Shown one piece after another: positions 34,967 through 49,587 of a stretch of 64,000 nt of DNA. Made by a program: the position numbers and the translations under genes. Location: positions 53,805,477 to 53,869,476 of the forward strand of contig CM026426.1 of assembly GCA_014871385.1 (NCBI GenBank), given 5' to 3'. The notes under the pieces are model-generated. The model saw only the letters and a list, made by a program, of their open reading frames with translations. It did no database searches and was not told the origin of the DNA. Source of the DNA: Ceratodon purpureus. Lineage: Eukaryota; Streptophyta; Bryopsida; Pseudoditrichales; Ditrichaceae. How positions within the stretch are numbered: the first letter of the stretch is position 1; every line of letters starts with the position of its first letter.

Positions 34967-37900
34967 ACAAACAAGCTATACTAATAACAATGAAATAGTA
35001 TTGCTCCCAATTTTCATATTTTTGAAAAATCTTATTGATGATTCTATAGACACACATCCAACTAGATTAATATTCTTAAATACGTATACAATAGGGAATA
35101 GAGACACTCAACAAGTGACTTTTTACGAGCAAATTTTATTTGGACCTACATTAAAAACTAACAGCAACGAGAATCAGCACCACCATTACAACCCTAAATT
35201 GAGATATAAGCAAATGGAGCTATAGATCCTCATTGATATACAAGGAATTCTTTGAAATAATCATAGTAAACAACATCCTACAGGATGCGGCACTCAAGTG
35301 CATACTCACCTCAATATTCTGCAGGCAATCATCGCACAGTCAACTCATGGAGCACATTGTTTGCAAACAAAAGAACAACGGACATCCAATTTGCATGGTC
35401 AAGCCAAAAAAATTTATAACTATGTTCTCTATACTTTGGTCTACACTCCTTTGCTAAATCCATATAGTCAAAGACATTTGCACCAAACTTAAGAAGACTA
35501 TGCACAACTACCACAACCGTACAACTCATATAAGCTATAGAATCAAGGCCAATTGTTATTTTATTGGACAACAAACAATAACACAACTTGTAGGTGTTGG
35601 CTATTTGCATTTATTGAAATGACATTTATATATTGCTATAATGACAAGTTGGTACATTGCTATAAATGTTTTCTCAGTGGAGAAAAAAACTAGCTTTTAG
35701 TTGATGTAGTTACTCATAGCTTTCGGAAAATTGTTGTTAAGTGCTCTTCAACATCATACATCTCATACTATTTTAAACTCACCTACTCCTCTTAAACCCT
35801 AAAGTTCCTTGACTATGTTTCACCAAAAAACGCTTCAAAGTTGCCATTTTCAAATCAAAAAGCATGAATGAGTAGAAAAGCATTATTTTTTAATTATAGC
35901 CGTAAGATCTTTAAATAGATTATTTTAGTAGATAGCTCAATAAATTTCTTCATAATTGACCATAGAGATTAGAAGATTATAGCAACTGACATTTGAAAAC
36001 ATAAGTTTCCGACTAGGTTGACACACTCTAATTTTTTTTTCTTAAATTTGGTGCATGTCAAAGATGACTAAGGTAGCTAATTGTATAAAAACCAATTACA
36101 CACAAAAGACAAGTGTAGCATGTTGAAAAAAAAAAATATTAAGTTGAAAACAAAAGAATGTTGTTTCATATTTATTTCCTCAAAACTCTATTATGTTATA
36201 GAGTCCCAATTTAAACGGTCAAAGTAAAGATTGATGTCTATACTTTGAGTGGAAAAAATAAAAAACTTAAAATAACAAATTTTCTAACTTTTATGAAGGA
36301 AAGAAGGTTTTTAGTACACTACCTGAAACGGTGAGAAAACTTTGATTTTTTGTGGAGTGAACCTTTTGTCTGAAAGAGGTTATTTTTTGGAAAATCTCAA
36401 AGATGACAACATTAAGTATTCATAAAAAACTTCTCAGACATATCAAATATATTTAGCATGGCTGCCCGAACTGCTCGCTGAGCACCAAATTTCACTTTGG
36501 ATACCATAACTATTTTATAAAATGTCTATTTGGAAGAAAAAAAAAAATTTTAAAAACAAATTCCTTCAAAGCACTTGCTATGGCAAACATTCACAAAAAA
36601 TCTCAAAAAATCTCGACTTAAATTGAAGTCACGGTAATTTGCCCACATTCAAAAAAAGCTCAAAGGAGGCAAATTGTGCTTCCATCCATGTCTTCTAAAT
36701 TGATCCTTTATTCTTTCTCCTTGTGTTTCCTTCTTTATTAAATTTTAAAGCCTAAAATGATACAAAAATAAGAAAATCAAAAATATAAAAAAAATAGAAA
36801 GATGAAAATATAAATTTGAAATATCTATTAGATTTCTTTCCACTTGAGATCTGGAAATGTTGTTAACTTTGGTGATGTTATGGTGTTGTCTTAAGTTCAA
36901 AGACATTGAGGTTAGTGTAGTTTCCGCAAATTAAGGAGAAAGGTGAATGATCAAATTAAACAAAATATGCAATAATTGTATATGGCATATAGCATCTTGG
37001 TATAGGCAAATTTTTGTGATTGTTTATTGTGTTTATCAAATTTAAACATTTTAATTTATTATGCTGATTATATGTGTTACAAAGTTTATAGAACTAAATA
37101 TATTGCAACATACTATACATGTAGGGTCTTAACAATCATCACAAAAATATGAATCTTTAAGAAATTCCCTTTGATTTTTTTAATTTAAGAATATAAAAAA
37201 TAAGCTAATGCAGGACTTTTATATTATTATACCACAATTCATCTCATCAAAACTACCGGAGCTCCAAGTGAATTAAGCCCAATAGGTCAAGCAGGACATT
37301 ATTTGTGTCAAGAAATGATGTCTTCTTTCTTCATATTTTAACCAATGTCTGAATAGTTTATTATTCTTTTTGAGGTTACTTAAATCATTTAGGTATGTAC
37401 AAAAATTGACAAATGCATGCTAAATTACATAGTTAAATGAAAATTTATTCAAGGTGGTTTAATCAAAGATGTTCAAAGAGAAATATTGGCACATTCATAT
37501 CATCTAAATTGCTAGTTGCTCATTAAAAATGCAAAGAATTATGAAACTATTTAGAAAGATGAGTCGAATAATCTTTTCGTTCTAAAATTATCTTATGCTC
37601 TAAAATATTGAATTCTTCATGTTCAACTTATATCACATAGAAATCACTGAAATGAAAGTTTTGTTATAAAAATGGAATGTTGTACTATATAAACATCCAT
37701 CATTACCATGGTCTACAGTATAGAGAATGGTAAATCAAACATTTTGTTGGTCATCTCTTGTTGGTTCTTGGCAATTTTTTACTTGTGAAAATATTATCAA
37801 ACATCTTCATTCCCTTGAGAACACGAACTGCTGAGTTTGCCATAAGTTGGTTACCTGCAACCATTTCTAATTTCTGCTTCTCCTGCAAATTCCAAATAAT

Positions 37901-38635
37901 TTTTATGATTTTTATTCGTCAATTGAAAAATATGAAGTATTTTAATTTAGCATATCTATTCAACATCATGAAGTAAATAGATTGTAAATTACGATTCCCT
38001 AAAAATAGAAAAAAACAATAATTTTAGCCAAGGACAGTTTTAGATATAGATACGAAAATTCGGGAGGAAGATTTCTAACAAAAGAAAAATTATTTTATAA
38101 ATGAATTTCTCTTCATATAAGATATGTTCTATTTTTCAAAAACAAAGCAGGCGGTTGTTGTTTGTAAGGTATCTCTTGTATCTAACACATTTGATCAAGA
38201 CAATGGATAATGTTAATATGCTGTTCTGCTAATAACATTTAAACAAAGATGAAATGTATACTATATACTGTTAAATTTAATTTTAAGAACTTTTTCTATT
38301 TAATCATTATTTGGAATTCGAAATCTATCAATTTTGTTCTTACATCAACTCTAAATTTATTTTTAAAATTAAAATATATATTATATGATTATGTATATTC
38401 AAATCAGAAGATGAACACAATTCTTATGTAAATTAATGGACAGAAGCATTCTTCTGTTATATAAAATACTAGTGGAACCCGTGCCGTTGAGCACGTTGAG
38501 CTTGGATTGTTGAAGGCCATAACATTCATCAACATGCATTGAAGTAGATAGTGGGACATGTGCTATTGACCACATTGATATTAGTTTAATGTTATGAACT
38601 TTTATGTTAAAAATAAATCTATTATACAAATGAGC
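34967..38635. other. AT-rich gene-poor stretch
   Basis: About 3.7 kb of strongly AT-rich sequence with only short frames dominated by Phe, Leu, Ile, Asn and Lys. Nothing recognisable. A frame at 35329-35610 (-) and one at 35233-35457 (+) overlap and neither is supported. Confidence 0.5.
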
Positions 38636-38842
38636 ATGGATGTCTCACTCGACGGTTCCAGGCCAGAATCCGTCGAGGAGACAACCATGCTAAGACACGT
38701 CGACATGCAGGCCGAGGTACCCTCATGCAAGCTGCAATTCCCCATCTCTGTTGCTCTTTCTGAGGCGATTCTCGACGATTCTGTATCTAACTTCGTCATC
38801 TTTGTGTAGCATGCAGGGGCTTCTGCGAAGATTATTCCTTAG

Positions 38843-39277
<435 letters not shown>

Positions 39278-39388
39278 TGAAGATTTTGTTTGTTGGGTGG
39301 TGATTAATGTATTAATTTTGTAAGTGATGAGTTTTTTGCTGATACATTAAGATGAAGTTGACAGAGGTTTTTGGTTTGTTGATTGCAG

Positions 39389-39580
39389 ACTGCCGCAAGT
39401 TACCACGCCATCGCGATTGAGCTCTCCTTGATGGAAGCTTATTCACTCAGTGTCCAACATGAACAAACGACGTTGCAGATGTTGCAGGCTAAGCTTGGTT
39501 TAGACAATCTTCGAACTCAAGTTCGTCTCTTGTTGCAGAAGCATGGCGGTGCGATGGTAGAGGATTCAAGAGCTCGGTGA
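39389..39580 (+). CDS. Hypothetical exon downstream of the GAPDH fragment
   Basis: After a possible intron (GTATGTAGTTACC near 39244 to TTGATTGCAG at about 39388) a short frame runs to [22 protein letters not shown] and [20 protein letters not shown], a helical, Leu-rich sequence. It may belong to the same chimeric block as the GAPDH exon. No family recognised. Confidence 0.3.
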   Translation, partial: TAASYHAIAIELSLMEAYSLSVQHEQTTLQMLQAKLGLDNLRTQVRLLLQKHGGAMVEDSRAR

Positions 39581-39664
39581 AGAGTTTACACCATGACGCC
39601 TAAACCTGGGGCAGCTCTGAAAACCCTTGAACCCCTATTTCCTGGGTTTTAACTGCAAGAAATG

Positions 39665-39694
39665 AAAAAAAATAAATAAATAAATAAATAAATA
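39665..39694 (+). repeat. (AAAT)n microsatellite
   Basis: A-run followed by about six AAAT units. It lies about 80 bp past the stop of the preceding frame and might be the 3' tail of a retroposed block. Confidence 0.7.
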
Positions 39695-40598
39695 CGATTC
39701 CAAATTCACTCCACATGCACCTATTCGCAATGGGACCCCATGCTACTGTTCACGACCTTGCAAAAATGCTAAGTTTGGAAATATCAATTTGACTGAACCC
39801 GAAAGGCAGATGACGAGGGAACGAACTTGGTCACGAAACTCAAAACTAGTCACCATTTTGGTCATAAAATCAGTCAAATTGGCAATCCTCCCCACTAGTG
39901 CATTTCGGGTTGCTTTGTGATTTTGGGTAGGTTTGTATGACTTATCTTTGAATGTGATGATCTTTCATTTGACATAAAACCTACCTTTAAAATTTGGAGA
40001 CGTATTTCAGGTTAAGATAAGTGTCAGATCTCACTGTACCAATAACTAAATTTAGTACTAAAGTTCTTTAACAACTCATTTTTCATACATGACCACAAAA
40101 TGGTAGTCTTTGCTGGAAAAACAATTTATCCTTATGAGGACTAAAAAAAATAACTAAAATAAAAGCATTAAATATTACATTAATCTCAATCATGATATTT
40201 ATTCTCAATCCTTAAAAGCAAGTTTTATTTAGTTTTCACTAATTTGGACAGGTTCTTGTAAGTTCAATTTTGATTCCAGAATACTGAGACTTTTTGACGA
40301 CACACTAGATTGCAAGAGCTTGATGGTGACATGATTTGTGTTTGCAATGGACACTAAAAACTGTATGCTACGGTGCCCTAAGAAAAAAATTGTCCTACCT
40401 CTGTGATTTTCGTTGTTACAGAAAAGTATGGTACAAAAAAGATTTCCTTGCTTTTCACATGAAATTTTTAAATTTTTCTTTTCTTACTTCTTCATTTCAT
40501 TATAAGACAATAATCTTTGTATTAACCATTTGAAGTCTGATTTTACAAGACTTGAATTCACCAAGAATTAAAACTTAAATTAATACATTTAGGACCTC

Positions 40599-40665
40599 CA
40601 CTAGTGGAAACCATGACGCATTTGACCAAAACTTTTGGTCAGATGCGTCATGGTTTCCACTAGTG
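40599..40665. mobile_element. Minimal CACTA-type MITE, 67 bp
   Basis: Starts CACTAGTGGAAACCATGACG and ends with its inverted partner CGTCATGGTTTCCACTAGTG. The arms are 33 bp with one mismatch and virtually no loop. It is flanked by the 3-bp direct repeat CTC (40596-40598 and 40666-40668). CACTA start, TAGTG end and 3-bp duplication are the CACTA superfamily hallmarks. It has no coding capacity. Confidence 0.85.
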
Positions 40666-41791
40666 CTCCTTGCATTGTATTATTTTTTTTTAAATGTTGG
40701 ACTTTACTACTACACCTAGAATTTGGTACAAGGAGCTAAATGGTCTCCTTCGAGATTCTTAAAGAACCTTAAACTAATATGTGTACAAGTTTCATTATTA
40801 TATGTACAAGTTTCATTATTCAAGGAATAAAAGGCAAGCTGCTTTTATATTGTGGGGTCAAAAAAAACATTGGTTCTTCATTTTAACCTCCAAAAGCCAA
40901 AGCAACCAAAATGTGATTGCAAGCTATTTGGAGCAACTTTCCATATTGTAAAAAAGAAATTGCTTGTTTTGTTTCCACAGTGTTTGGAAAAATGATTACC
41001 AGGTATGTAGACTCTAAAGGTCATTATGTACATGTGAAGCTTTGTTTCGGAATATCAATGAATGGTTGAAGGTTTTAAAAATAAGTGTAGGGAGCCACAA
41101 AAAATTTCAACTATTTTTTTAAAAAATAAATGAAAACATCACAATATTGCAAACATTCATACTTACATATGAAGTTTTAAGTCAAATTATTTCGGTAAGT
41201 GAGGTAAAAGATATAGAAAGTCACATTATACAGACAGTTTGGTCAAACATTTCATGAAAAACAACATTATCACTCATTTGGAAATTAGTCTTAACAATTA
41301 TCCAAAACAAAATCTTGCATAATTTTCTAGTTACAAGTACCGTCTTTTAAACATTGGATAAAAAATTATCTAATTTTATGTAGACATAATTACCAATCTA
41401 CTTTTTTCTTTTATTTTGAGTTATATATCTTTTTAAAATGGGAGGTTTTGTCTTTCGGAATCTTTTGTGTTCATAGACAGTGTTTTTGGATGTGAAATTT
41501 ATTTATAGCAACTGGAAAGGAGAACAAGAATATAGAAAGGATTGGCAAAATAAGAGAAAGTGATGGTCATGCACTTGGGGAGGGAGAGGGAAAATTAATT
41601 CTTGGATTCTTAAAAACAAATCATATTAAGATTTATTTGTCATATTTATGATTTGTTTTTACAAAATATGAAGTTTTTAAACATGAAATCAAAGTTATTT
41701 AATTTGAAGTTAAAGAAAAAAAAATTCCCATCCTCTTATAGTAGTGCGTTCCAACATATACAAGGGCCTTAAAATAGTAGCAGATCATATA

Positions 41792-41898
41792 TACAACTAC
41801 ACCAAAGATGAACAATAAACAATGACCAATTACACGACAAAATTACATCTTTTGGTGGAGTTGGACACATCTTGGTGTTCATCTTTGGTGTAGTTGTA
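41792..41898. repeat. Foldback repeat
   Basis: Perfect 22-bp arms: TACAACTACACCAAAGATGA.. at 41792-41813 and the reverse complement at 41877-41898, separated by 63 bp. No clear target duplication. Possibly a small MITE. Confidence 0.6.
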
Positions 41899-44732
41899 CA
41901 CCTTTTCCATTAATAAAAATTTCATGACTCCATATTCTATTAAATGCATTGGATGACTTGCATTGACCCTAAAAAGTTCAAAGTGTGATTTGTTTAACTT
42001 TCAATTATAGTTGGTTGAAATCAAAATCTTTGGTGTAAATGTGGTTAAATTTTAAAATATTGTAATGTATATCTATCAAGGACTTCTAATATATTTTTGA
42101 ATTTATTTATTATGAACTTCTAAAAATCTCCGAGAAAATATAAATCAAAAGATGAAAGAAAGAGTAGAGAATGGAGAAGAATGGGAAAACAAAACCACAA
42201 AGACTCATATGCCAAAGTCTTAGGCTCCAATCAAGTTGACTATGTAATCTAGTGGAGTATGTAGTGCCATCAATATGGTGATACTTATTTGATGGATGAC
42301 ATTCACACAAAAATTGATAACTACATTGAAGAATACAATAACATGTGAAGATTTTGTATTAATGATTCATTTGAAGTTTATCATAAGTCATTTCTTAAAT
42401 CAAAACCTAGATTAGTACTTCTTATTTGGAATCAAACTTATACATTTTTGGAAGATTAGATAAGCATTTTTTCAAACACGTTGCATGACTTAAATTGACG
42501 AGAATAGTATCATATACTTTTACTACGCTAATTTAATCTAACAATATAACCAAAGTTTATTAGGCTCACATTTGTTCTTCAAATCATTATGGAACTTAAA
42601 GTCAATCATTTTGACATCAACATGACAAATATAAATACTTTGTTACTTTGATACCATCTTAACATCAAAATTATGAAATAATGAGATCAGAGTATCTTAT
42701 GGTAGAATAATGTAAAAAGGCCATGAAAATAACACAAGTGAGAATAATGTGAAAATGATATAAGTTGAAATAGCTTTAACATGAGGTCAAAGCAGCATCT
42801 AAATGGCATATCATGTCATTTTGTAGTCATCACTACTTGTGTCATTGCAATACCATTTTCTTATCGTTTGGCATCATTTTAACCTATGTAATTCTAAGTA
42901 TGGTATTGCATTGTTTTTATTTGTATCTTTTTGATGGTAATTTTTATGCCATTTTAATTATATATTATTTTCATGCTCTTTGGATACCAAAATGACATCA
43001 ATTTAATGTTACATCCTTCACTTGCGCGTTCTCGAGTTTTCACTTGCAAGTTTGATGTTTGACCTTGTGTCAGGTTCACAAGACAAGTTTCCTGATGCCT
43101 CAGATACATTATAAATGTATGGTATCTAATCCACATACCCTTTCATGTAGGTGATAAGCTTACCCTATGGAGCATGGCAATATGATGTTGCCTGTATACT
43201 CTTTGAATGATACGAGCTGCAAAGTCCTGCACAGACGTCATAAATTTTGATTATTGTGGTTCAGTGAAAGTCTAAAGACATCTGATTGAGGAGCCTATGG
43301 AACTTACAAACAAAAATTATTATAAACTTGCTGTACTGCAAAGATCACAGGTACTAAGGGACAGGGAAGGATGTATTCTGGAAAATTACCCTGGCAAGAT
43401 CAGTATTCAACAAATGAAGTGGTGCAATTTGAATATGCAGGTTTTCTGCATTCTTCAATCTAGCCAATTCAACTTGTAAGTTCTCTATCCTCTGCTTAAG
43501 CAAACACAATGCTTAAATTATAATTACATGTTCAAATAAAAATGTCAGAAGTAGAAGTTACTAATTATTATCATTTCCACAACCACATTCCAAATTTTTC
43601 ATGTTTCTGACTTGTGGTACATGAAAAACCAAAGGCAAAACGGACTCCATGCAATGGTGGTCACTTGAATAGGATTGGTAAACCTTTAAAGTTTCTTTAA
43701 TCTCTAATTTGTCCAAACAATACCAAGCACCTTAAGTGAAGTAGTAACAAGTAATATCTTGGCGTGGAATTATTTGTGAAGCAAGATTTTGCAGCAACGT
43801 AACCGTATGATAATTTTTGGTCAAATTATAATTTTGGAAAAGTTCTTCAATGAAGAGCTTTTTTCACTTTAAATTTGGGCGGCTAAAGAAATCTTATTTT
43901 TAAGATATCTTTAAAAAATTTATTGTAAATTTTTTTTAACCAAATTCCTACTCAAACTACCAACTTATCTAAATTGTAATATATATGAATTTTATAAGGA
44001 TAGGTTTCAAAGTTTGACCAAGAAAAGTTCCACATTTGTTGAATACAAATTTCAGCCTCATTTGATCTTTATGATTTCACAAATGAAAATAATCAACAGT
44101 CTAATTTTGCTATGTATAGTAAATCAAGTTATTTTAAATATATTATAGTTAAATTTAATAAAAATTGGCTAATTGAATTTTTTTAAACCTAAAGCATTTA
44201 GTTTGACAATCTTGACCATTTTGCAACAAGGATCTTTTAAGGTTAAAATTTTTAGTCAGATTAAAAATATATGTTTACAAGATACTATTTTATGCACAAG
44301 GAGGCATGCTCTAGAGCCTTAAAGGCATTTAAGGTGTGTTTATAGAAAAATTTATTGGACTTTAACTCAAGGACAAAAGTGATATCTTGATTAAAACCAT
44401 TCTTAGTAAGGTACCATCTTTGAAAGAATGAAGTCATAAATGAGTTGTTGTTCTAAAGTAGCAAATCCAATCAGCAAGACCCCAATCCAATATAGAGTAA
44501 TAATAAAGATACCAACATCCAAAGTATAGCATCCAAAAAAAAAAACTAATTGTAAAAATATTTAGATGGTGGAAATATAGATTTCTCAAATAACTATTAA
44601 GACATTCCATAAATTCCAAGATTGGAACTTCTTGTTGGACTTTTAAAATAAAAAGCTCTACAAGGTTTGAACAAAATGTTTGATTGAAGTCAAAGGAGAA
44701 CACTCTTCACTTTTATCATTTGAAACATCAAA

Positions 44733-45963
44733 AACTTCCCTACCCCTAAGGGTGGGTGGGCGGGACATCCCTTTACAGGGCAGGTTTTATCACCTTCCTC
44801 ACCAAATTTCTTTCTAAATCAGCCCATTCTCAATTCAAACCAAATCAAGTCTATGCACTCTTTTGTAATTCCAAATTACCAGTTTAGTCACATAGTGTTG
44901 TTCACTAGAAAATTCACAATCAACACACTACTTACAATATAGTAGTGTATGACAAAACAATCTCAGGTAGTTCCAAAATAGTCACATAGTGCTTTACACC
45001 AAAGAATTCTCAATCAATTCACTACTTACATATAGTAGTGTATGATAAATCAATCCATATAGTAGAGAAAAGTTTGTCTTAAAACTGACAATACAAGATC
45101 ACACACAAAATAGTTTGAGTTTCCAGAAATCTTCTCATCCCTTGAATGTTGGTGTAGTAAAGTAAGAAAAATCCAGAGGTAAAGGACCTCACCTGTCCCC
45201 ATAAACACAACCAAAACCACAGTTAGGATTATGTTTGTAGACAAGGTGTCAACAGCCCTTTACAGCTTGTTATTGCAGTCACAAGAAAAATCAAACCCTA
45301 CACCAAACATATAAATCAAAGGGAGAGATGAAAGAGTCTAATTGCAAACATAAATTAGAGGACCTGACTAGTAGTTCCACCAGACTCAGCCTTGTTGCAC
45401 TTCAGCTCCACACCACCATAAACCAAAACTTCACAAGCTCTTAAAATCTCTCACACATGTAGCAAACTAGAATTACTTTCAAAGCAGACAAGTAAACAGA
45501 TGCATATGGCAAAGAAACTCCCAAGGTTTTATACCCTCAAAGGAGTCTCTAGAGATTCACTTGTTCATTATATGGAGAGTCTGTGCAAATGAACAGCCTG
45601 TAATAATGAACAGCCTTGCAAGACCAATCATCTCTGACCCTTAGATGAAGGTTAACCTAGATCAAATGGTCATAGATTAGTGCCTCGCAAAGAATAAAGT
45701 TCAAGCTTGTAGTAAGCCCCAAGTAAAGTAAGCTTCAAGTTTGGAGTAATTACCAGCAAGCCAGATGTAAGGGAGGTGGGTGGGTTTCACTAATTTACAC
45801 CTTAGTTAGCATATCATGCCATAATAAAGTGACTATGTAATTGCTTGCACACTTTTTCAAGTAATGTGCAAATTAATTTGCAAGCCTACATAACTGAAGA
45901 GTGCAACTTCTGTCTAAATCATTGTGATAGAAACCTTATTTATTAGCCAGAAAATAAATTCTA
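44733..45963 (-). repeat. LTR-like direct repeat, downstream copy
   Basis: Begins AACTTCCCTACCCCTAAGGG and ends AGCCAGAAAATAAATTCTA. Internally it contains two tandem related units of roughly 110 bp, each with a small hairpin (CACTACTTACATATAGTAGTG type). Nearly identical to 49588-50818. Confidence 0.9.
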
Positions 45964-47658
45964 CGCAAGAGGCTGTTCCACATTAATCCAACATAAGTCA
46001 TCTATGTATCTAAATGCAGACTTAAATTGTTGCATAATATCTGAACGCCCTAGTTTGGCCAGGCGAAGCATGAACTGGATTTCGTAATGTAATAAGTATA
46101 CATTACACCAGAGTGGAGAGCACGAAAATCCCATTGGGATGCCAAGGGTCTGTTTCCAAACTCGATCACCAAGTTGTACGTTGCAATTTCTCATCAACCA
46201 GCAGTGTTAAGAAATTAACCGTTCAGCAGGCAATACAAAACAGTCACCATATGCAGGCTTACTGGAACTCCATTGAGCATGAGCTGCTTGGCCTTCTACA
46301 TTCACCCTAATCCATATTTGAGGTGTAGAACGAGGGTGATGTTTCTTGGCTTGACGATAACCAATGTGTATGATGTGTGACACAGCTTCAATCAAATTGT
46401 CATCACCATCTAATGGTATCGACTCATAACACCGCGTAATATCAGCCACAAAAATATTGTAAATCTTGTTGGGCAAATTTAAAGCTACCTCAATGGAAGA
46501 ATTCACCAGCCAATAGATTGAACTATTGCATCTCAGAAATTTGGAGAAACCATTGGTAGTGTCTGAAGCCCAAATTCGAACTTGTTCTAGTACCAACATG
46601 GTTGCTATAGTTAATAAGTGAGCAAGATTTGAATAAATTGTCTGGAATGCATTTGTAAGCCAACGGTACCTGTTTTTATGTAGCTTGTAGGTAGCCATTA
46701 GATATGGCAAGGCTTCAAAGGAAACCCGTACTTCTGGAAGCAAATGAGAAATCTCAGAAGACATATATCGGAGAACATGAGAAGGCAGCAGCCAGACCTC
46801 ACCTTCACATCTAGGACTGAAATCTGACCCACTAAGGCGTTCCAATGCCATAAAATGAATGTGACGAATGCATATAAAGCAGACATTATTGGAAGCCTTG
46901 TCTAGACCTGCACAATAAAGGTGCGAAGTCAACCAGCTAAGTTCATCCTTTACAGCATGTAAAGATAACAAGTCAGGTCTTGAGCTTCGAAATCCAAAGA
47001 GATTGGAATGTGAAGCTAATTTCAGCTTGGAAAGGCATGTGTCCCGAAACCATTGAGTGGCTTGCTCAAGAGGGAAACCAGTAGATTGTAAGCCAAGAAT
47101 TTCCACAATCTGCTCAAAAGCTTCCATTACCGTAGCCATGCAAGCAGATAATTTAGAGGTGGGCCTAGGCGGTATATGATTGAGGCCTTTAGCCACAGCT
47201 GATCTCAGGTGCAAGTAATGGATTATTCCAGTATCCATGGTTTGTACATGAACTTGTGGATCAATAAAGCTCGATGTCTCAAGTAAGGTCCGAGGATCCA
47301 AGAAATGAGCAAATCATTTAATGCTCAGAAATTCACATGTCACAGAAGAGTCCAAAAGTTCCAAGAACAAAATTTTTTTGAAGACAAGAGAAGGTTTATA
47401 TAGCACTGTAGAAAGAGGAGCATGGTATTTCCATGCGAACATAACTTCTTCAATCAAAGGTACCAAATGTGCATGATCAAACTGTATGAGTACTTCTGCA
47501 AACAGTTTTCTAAGATGCAGCCATTCAATGGACCTGCATGGATAGGTGAGAATAACATAACCGATGGTCTTTCTCTTACTACCTCGTTTCAAAATCCTTC
47601 TACCAAGCTCATCAATGGAAAGAATGCGATCAATATCCTGAAAAGCACAGAAATTCAC
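45961..47658 (-). other. Reverse transcriptase region of the fossil retroelement
   Basis: Signature blocks of an RT are present in order: DKASNNVCFICIRHIHF, LPYLMATYKLHKNRYRWL, FVADITRCYESIPLDG (first catalytic Asp region), QTLGIPMGFSCSPLWCNVYL, and FRYIDDLCWIN (catalytic YIDD). This GIPMG...RYIDD pattern is unlike Ty1/Ty3 RTs and resembles a group of RTs known from animals, protists and algae. No GIY-YIG endonuclease was recognised. The region is part of an element judged broken. Confidence 0.75.
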
Positions 47659-47732
47659 AAGTTCAGCTCAGGCTAATCATCATCATCAAAGCTGCAAAAC
47701 TTGGTTTTGATTCACAATTAGTTCAGCTCAGA

Positions 47733-49361
47733 CTAATCATCATCATCAAAGCTGCAAAACTTGGTTTTGGTGGCAGGTGCACGAATATCCTTGATCAGAA
47801 CACTTGAAGGTTGAGGCACAAATGTATGAATGATCGTTGGAGTAGCCAAGACAGGTTCAACATGTCTGGGTGTTGGAGTTTGCATGTTGTAATGGCGAGG
47901 AGAGTTGTCACGGGGATAACGTCCACGACCACGACCACCATAACCTCCACGAGCATACTGTCCCCCGCCACGGCCGCGACCAAAACCAGTGATGGGTGGT
48001 TTGCACCTGGATTGGTTTGGAGCAGATAGAGGAGCATTCACGTTCAAACGTGTTTTCTTCCCAAGAGGTCCTAACGTTGGAATCATGGGGTTTGCAATTG
48101 AAAAACTGGCGGGTTTGAGCAATCGCTCAATCTTTTGCAACCCAGGCATATGATTGTTGGCCTGGAACAATTCGCCCTCAGAATCATGAGCCATCTGTAA
48201 GACACCTTCTAGCATCCAAATTCGGCTTTGCATGAAGGTAAGTTGGCATTTAACTCCTGAACGACCTGCTGTACCCATCCATATAAGAAAAGCCCCATAT
48301 TTGGAGACTAAAGTTGGGTAAGTAGAATCAGGGAAGAACTTGTCCAAATGGTTGAGCATGTAATAGACAGCATGATCAAACCAGATGATGTTCCCAGTGC
48401 ATCCATTAACAGCTCGATAATGGCAAAGACATCGAAGATAAGGTCTGCTCTGGTTCCATAACTCTTGAGCATGTTTTTCATTACGATCACCTTGTGTAGG
48501 CAAGTCCAACTTAACATGCAATTTCACGTCAGGTGTGGAACATTTGCCATGGTCGTAAGTGTAGAGAGAGAACGCACTGATCAAATCCTCTGATTTACCA
48601 ATGCACTGGGTTCCTTTCAGAGAGTGCTCCTTACAGGCAGACACCTCCTCCTTAGAAAGACCAGCCCAAATGCGCCATGCAGCAAACGGGACTGGAGCCA
48701 ACAGGTTTATGTTGCCATGAGCCCAGACACGATGGTCTTTGTAAGTAATGGTTTCTTCCACAGCACGTGCAGGTTCAAAGGGAATAGCCAAGCTCTTGCC
48801 AGTGGCAATAAGAGCAGCTTGGTCTTTCTCAATCTGTGTAGACTTAATTGACTCCTAGAAATCCTCAAGCGCAGCCTTGCTCGGTCCAGTAACGACCATA
48901 TGTTGCTGAAAAGGGTGAGAAAGAATGTTCCCCGAAGCGACAGTACCTGTAGCTACAGTACCTGAGGTTCCCTGTGAAGCTAAATCAGGACCAGTCTCTG
49001 GTGCAGCCAAGCAATTTGCTTTGCGAATGGCATGTTCAGCCTTGGCAGTATCTGAAATAGCCTTCTCCAGTTCTTCCGTGTCCAAGATCATGCGCTCAAT
49101 TAATTTGTCCTTTAGTTCACCAAGGCGGGCCAGTCCACTTGCAAGATCACAGTTGGCCACCTCAAATATTCGAGTCCATTGGCCCAGATCAAGCACAGCT
49201 AGAAAAGTTGGAGCCTCACCTTCCTCGGAATTTGCTCCAAGTGCTTCTTTATCGTGACTCTGAATAAATTCGTGAATCTCTCTAGGATGAATAGCAACAA
49301 GGATGGCTTGAATAGCAGGGGTGGGGACAGGTAATGGGTCCTCATACCCAATTGCAGTCAA
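47733..49361 (-). other. Gag-like region of the fossil retroelement
   Basis: Upstream coding region of the element. The first part is helical and acidic (EGEAPTFLAVLDLGQW, ELKDKLIERMILDTEELEKA). The second part has a folded-looking domain with several Cys and Trp, ending in an RGG/RG-rich basic stretch (GFGRGRGGGQYARGG) suited to RNA binding and a terminal acidic tail. There is no CCHC knuckle. The gag role is inferred from position and the RG-rich tail. A short tandem duplication lies at its 3' edge. Confidence 0.5.
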
Positions 49362-49587
49362 GTCTTGATGCCAGATTGGACCCTCTTTGGGCTCCTAAAA
49401 TAACAACCATTCAGGTTAAATTAGAGATAGGAAATGAGACAAAAGCTCAAAGAGAAATCATATCCTGTTACCAAAATGGACCCTGTTAGGCCTTCTAAAA
49501 GAACCCACAGTACAAAAAAAAAAATGATAAGAAAAGAAATAAAAGCTGAGAGAGATTCAATCGTCTCTCTATGGATAGATGTAAAAA

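Larger units (their letters stand above)
39695..44732. other. AT-rich stretch with small foldback elements only
   Basis: About 5 kb without a plausible gene. It contains the 67-bp CACTA-type MITE (40599-40665), the 107-bp foldback at 41792-41898, and a short direct repeat TATGTACAAGTTTCATTATT-type near 40.78-40.82 kb. Confidence 0.5.

Noticed and set aside
39780-39915. A second CACTA MITE around ACTAGTGCATTTCGGGTT
   Set aside because: Partial inverted words (TTTGACTGA/TCAGTCAAA, ACCCGAAA/TTTCGGGT) are present but out of order and no 3-bp duplication could be found.
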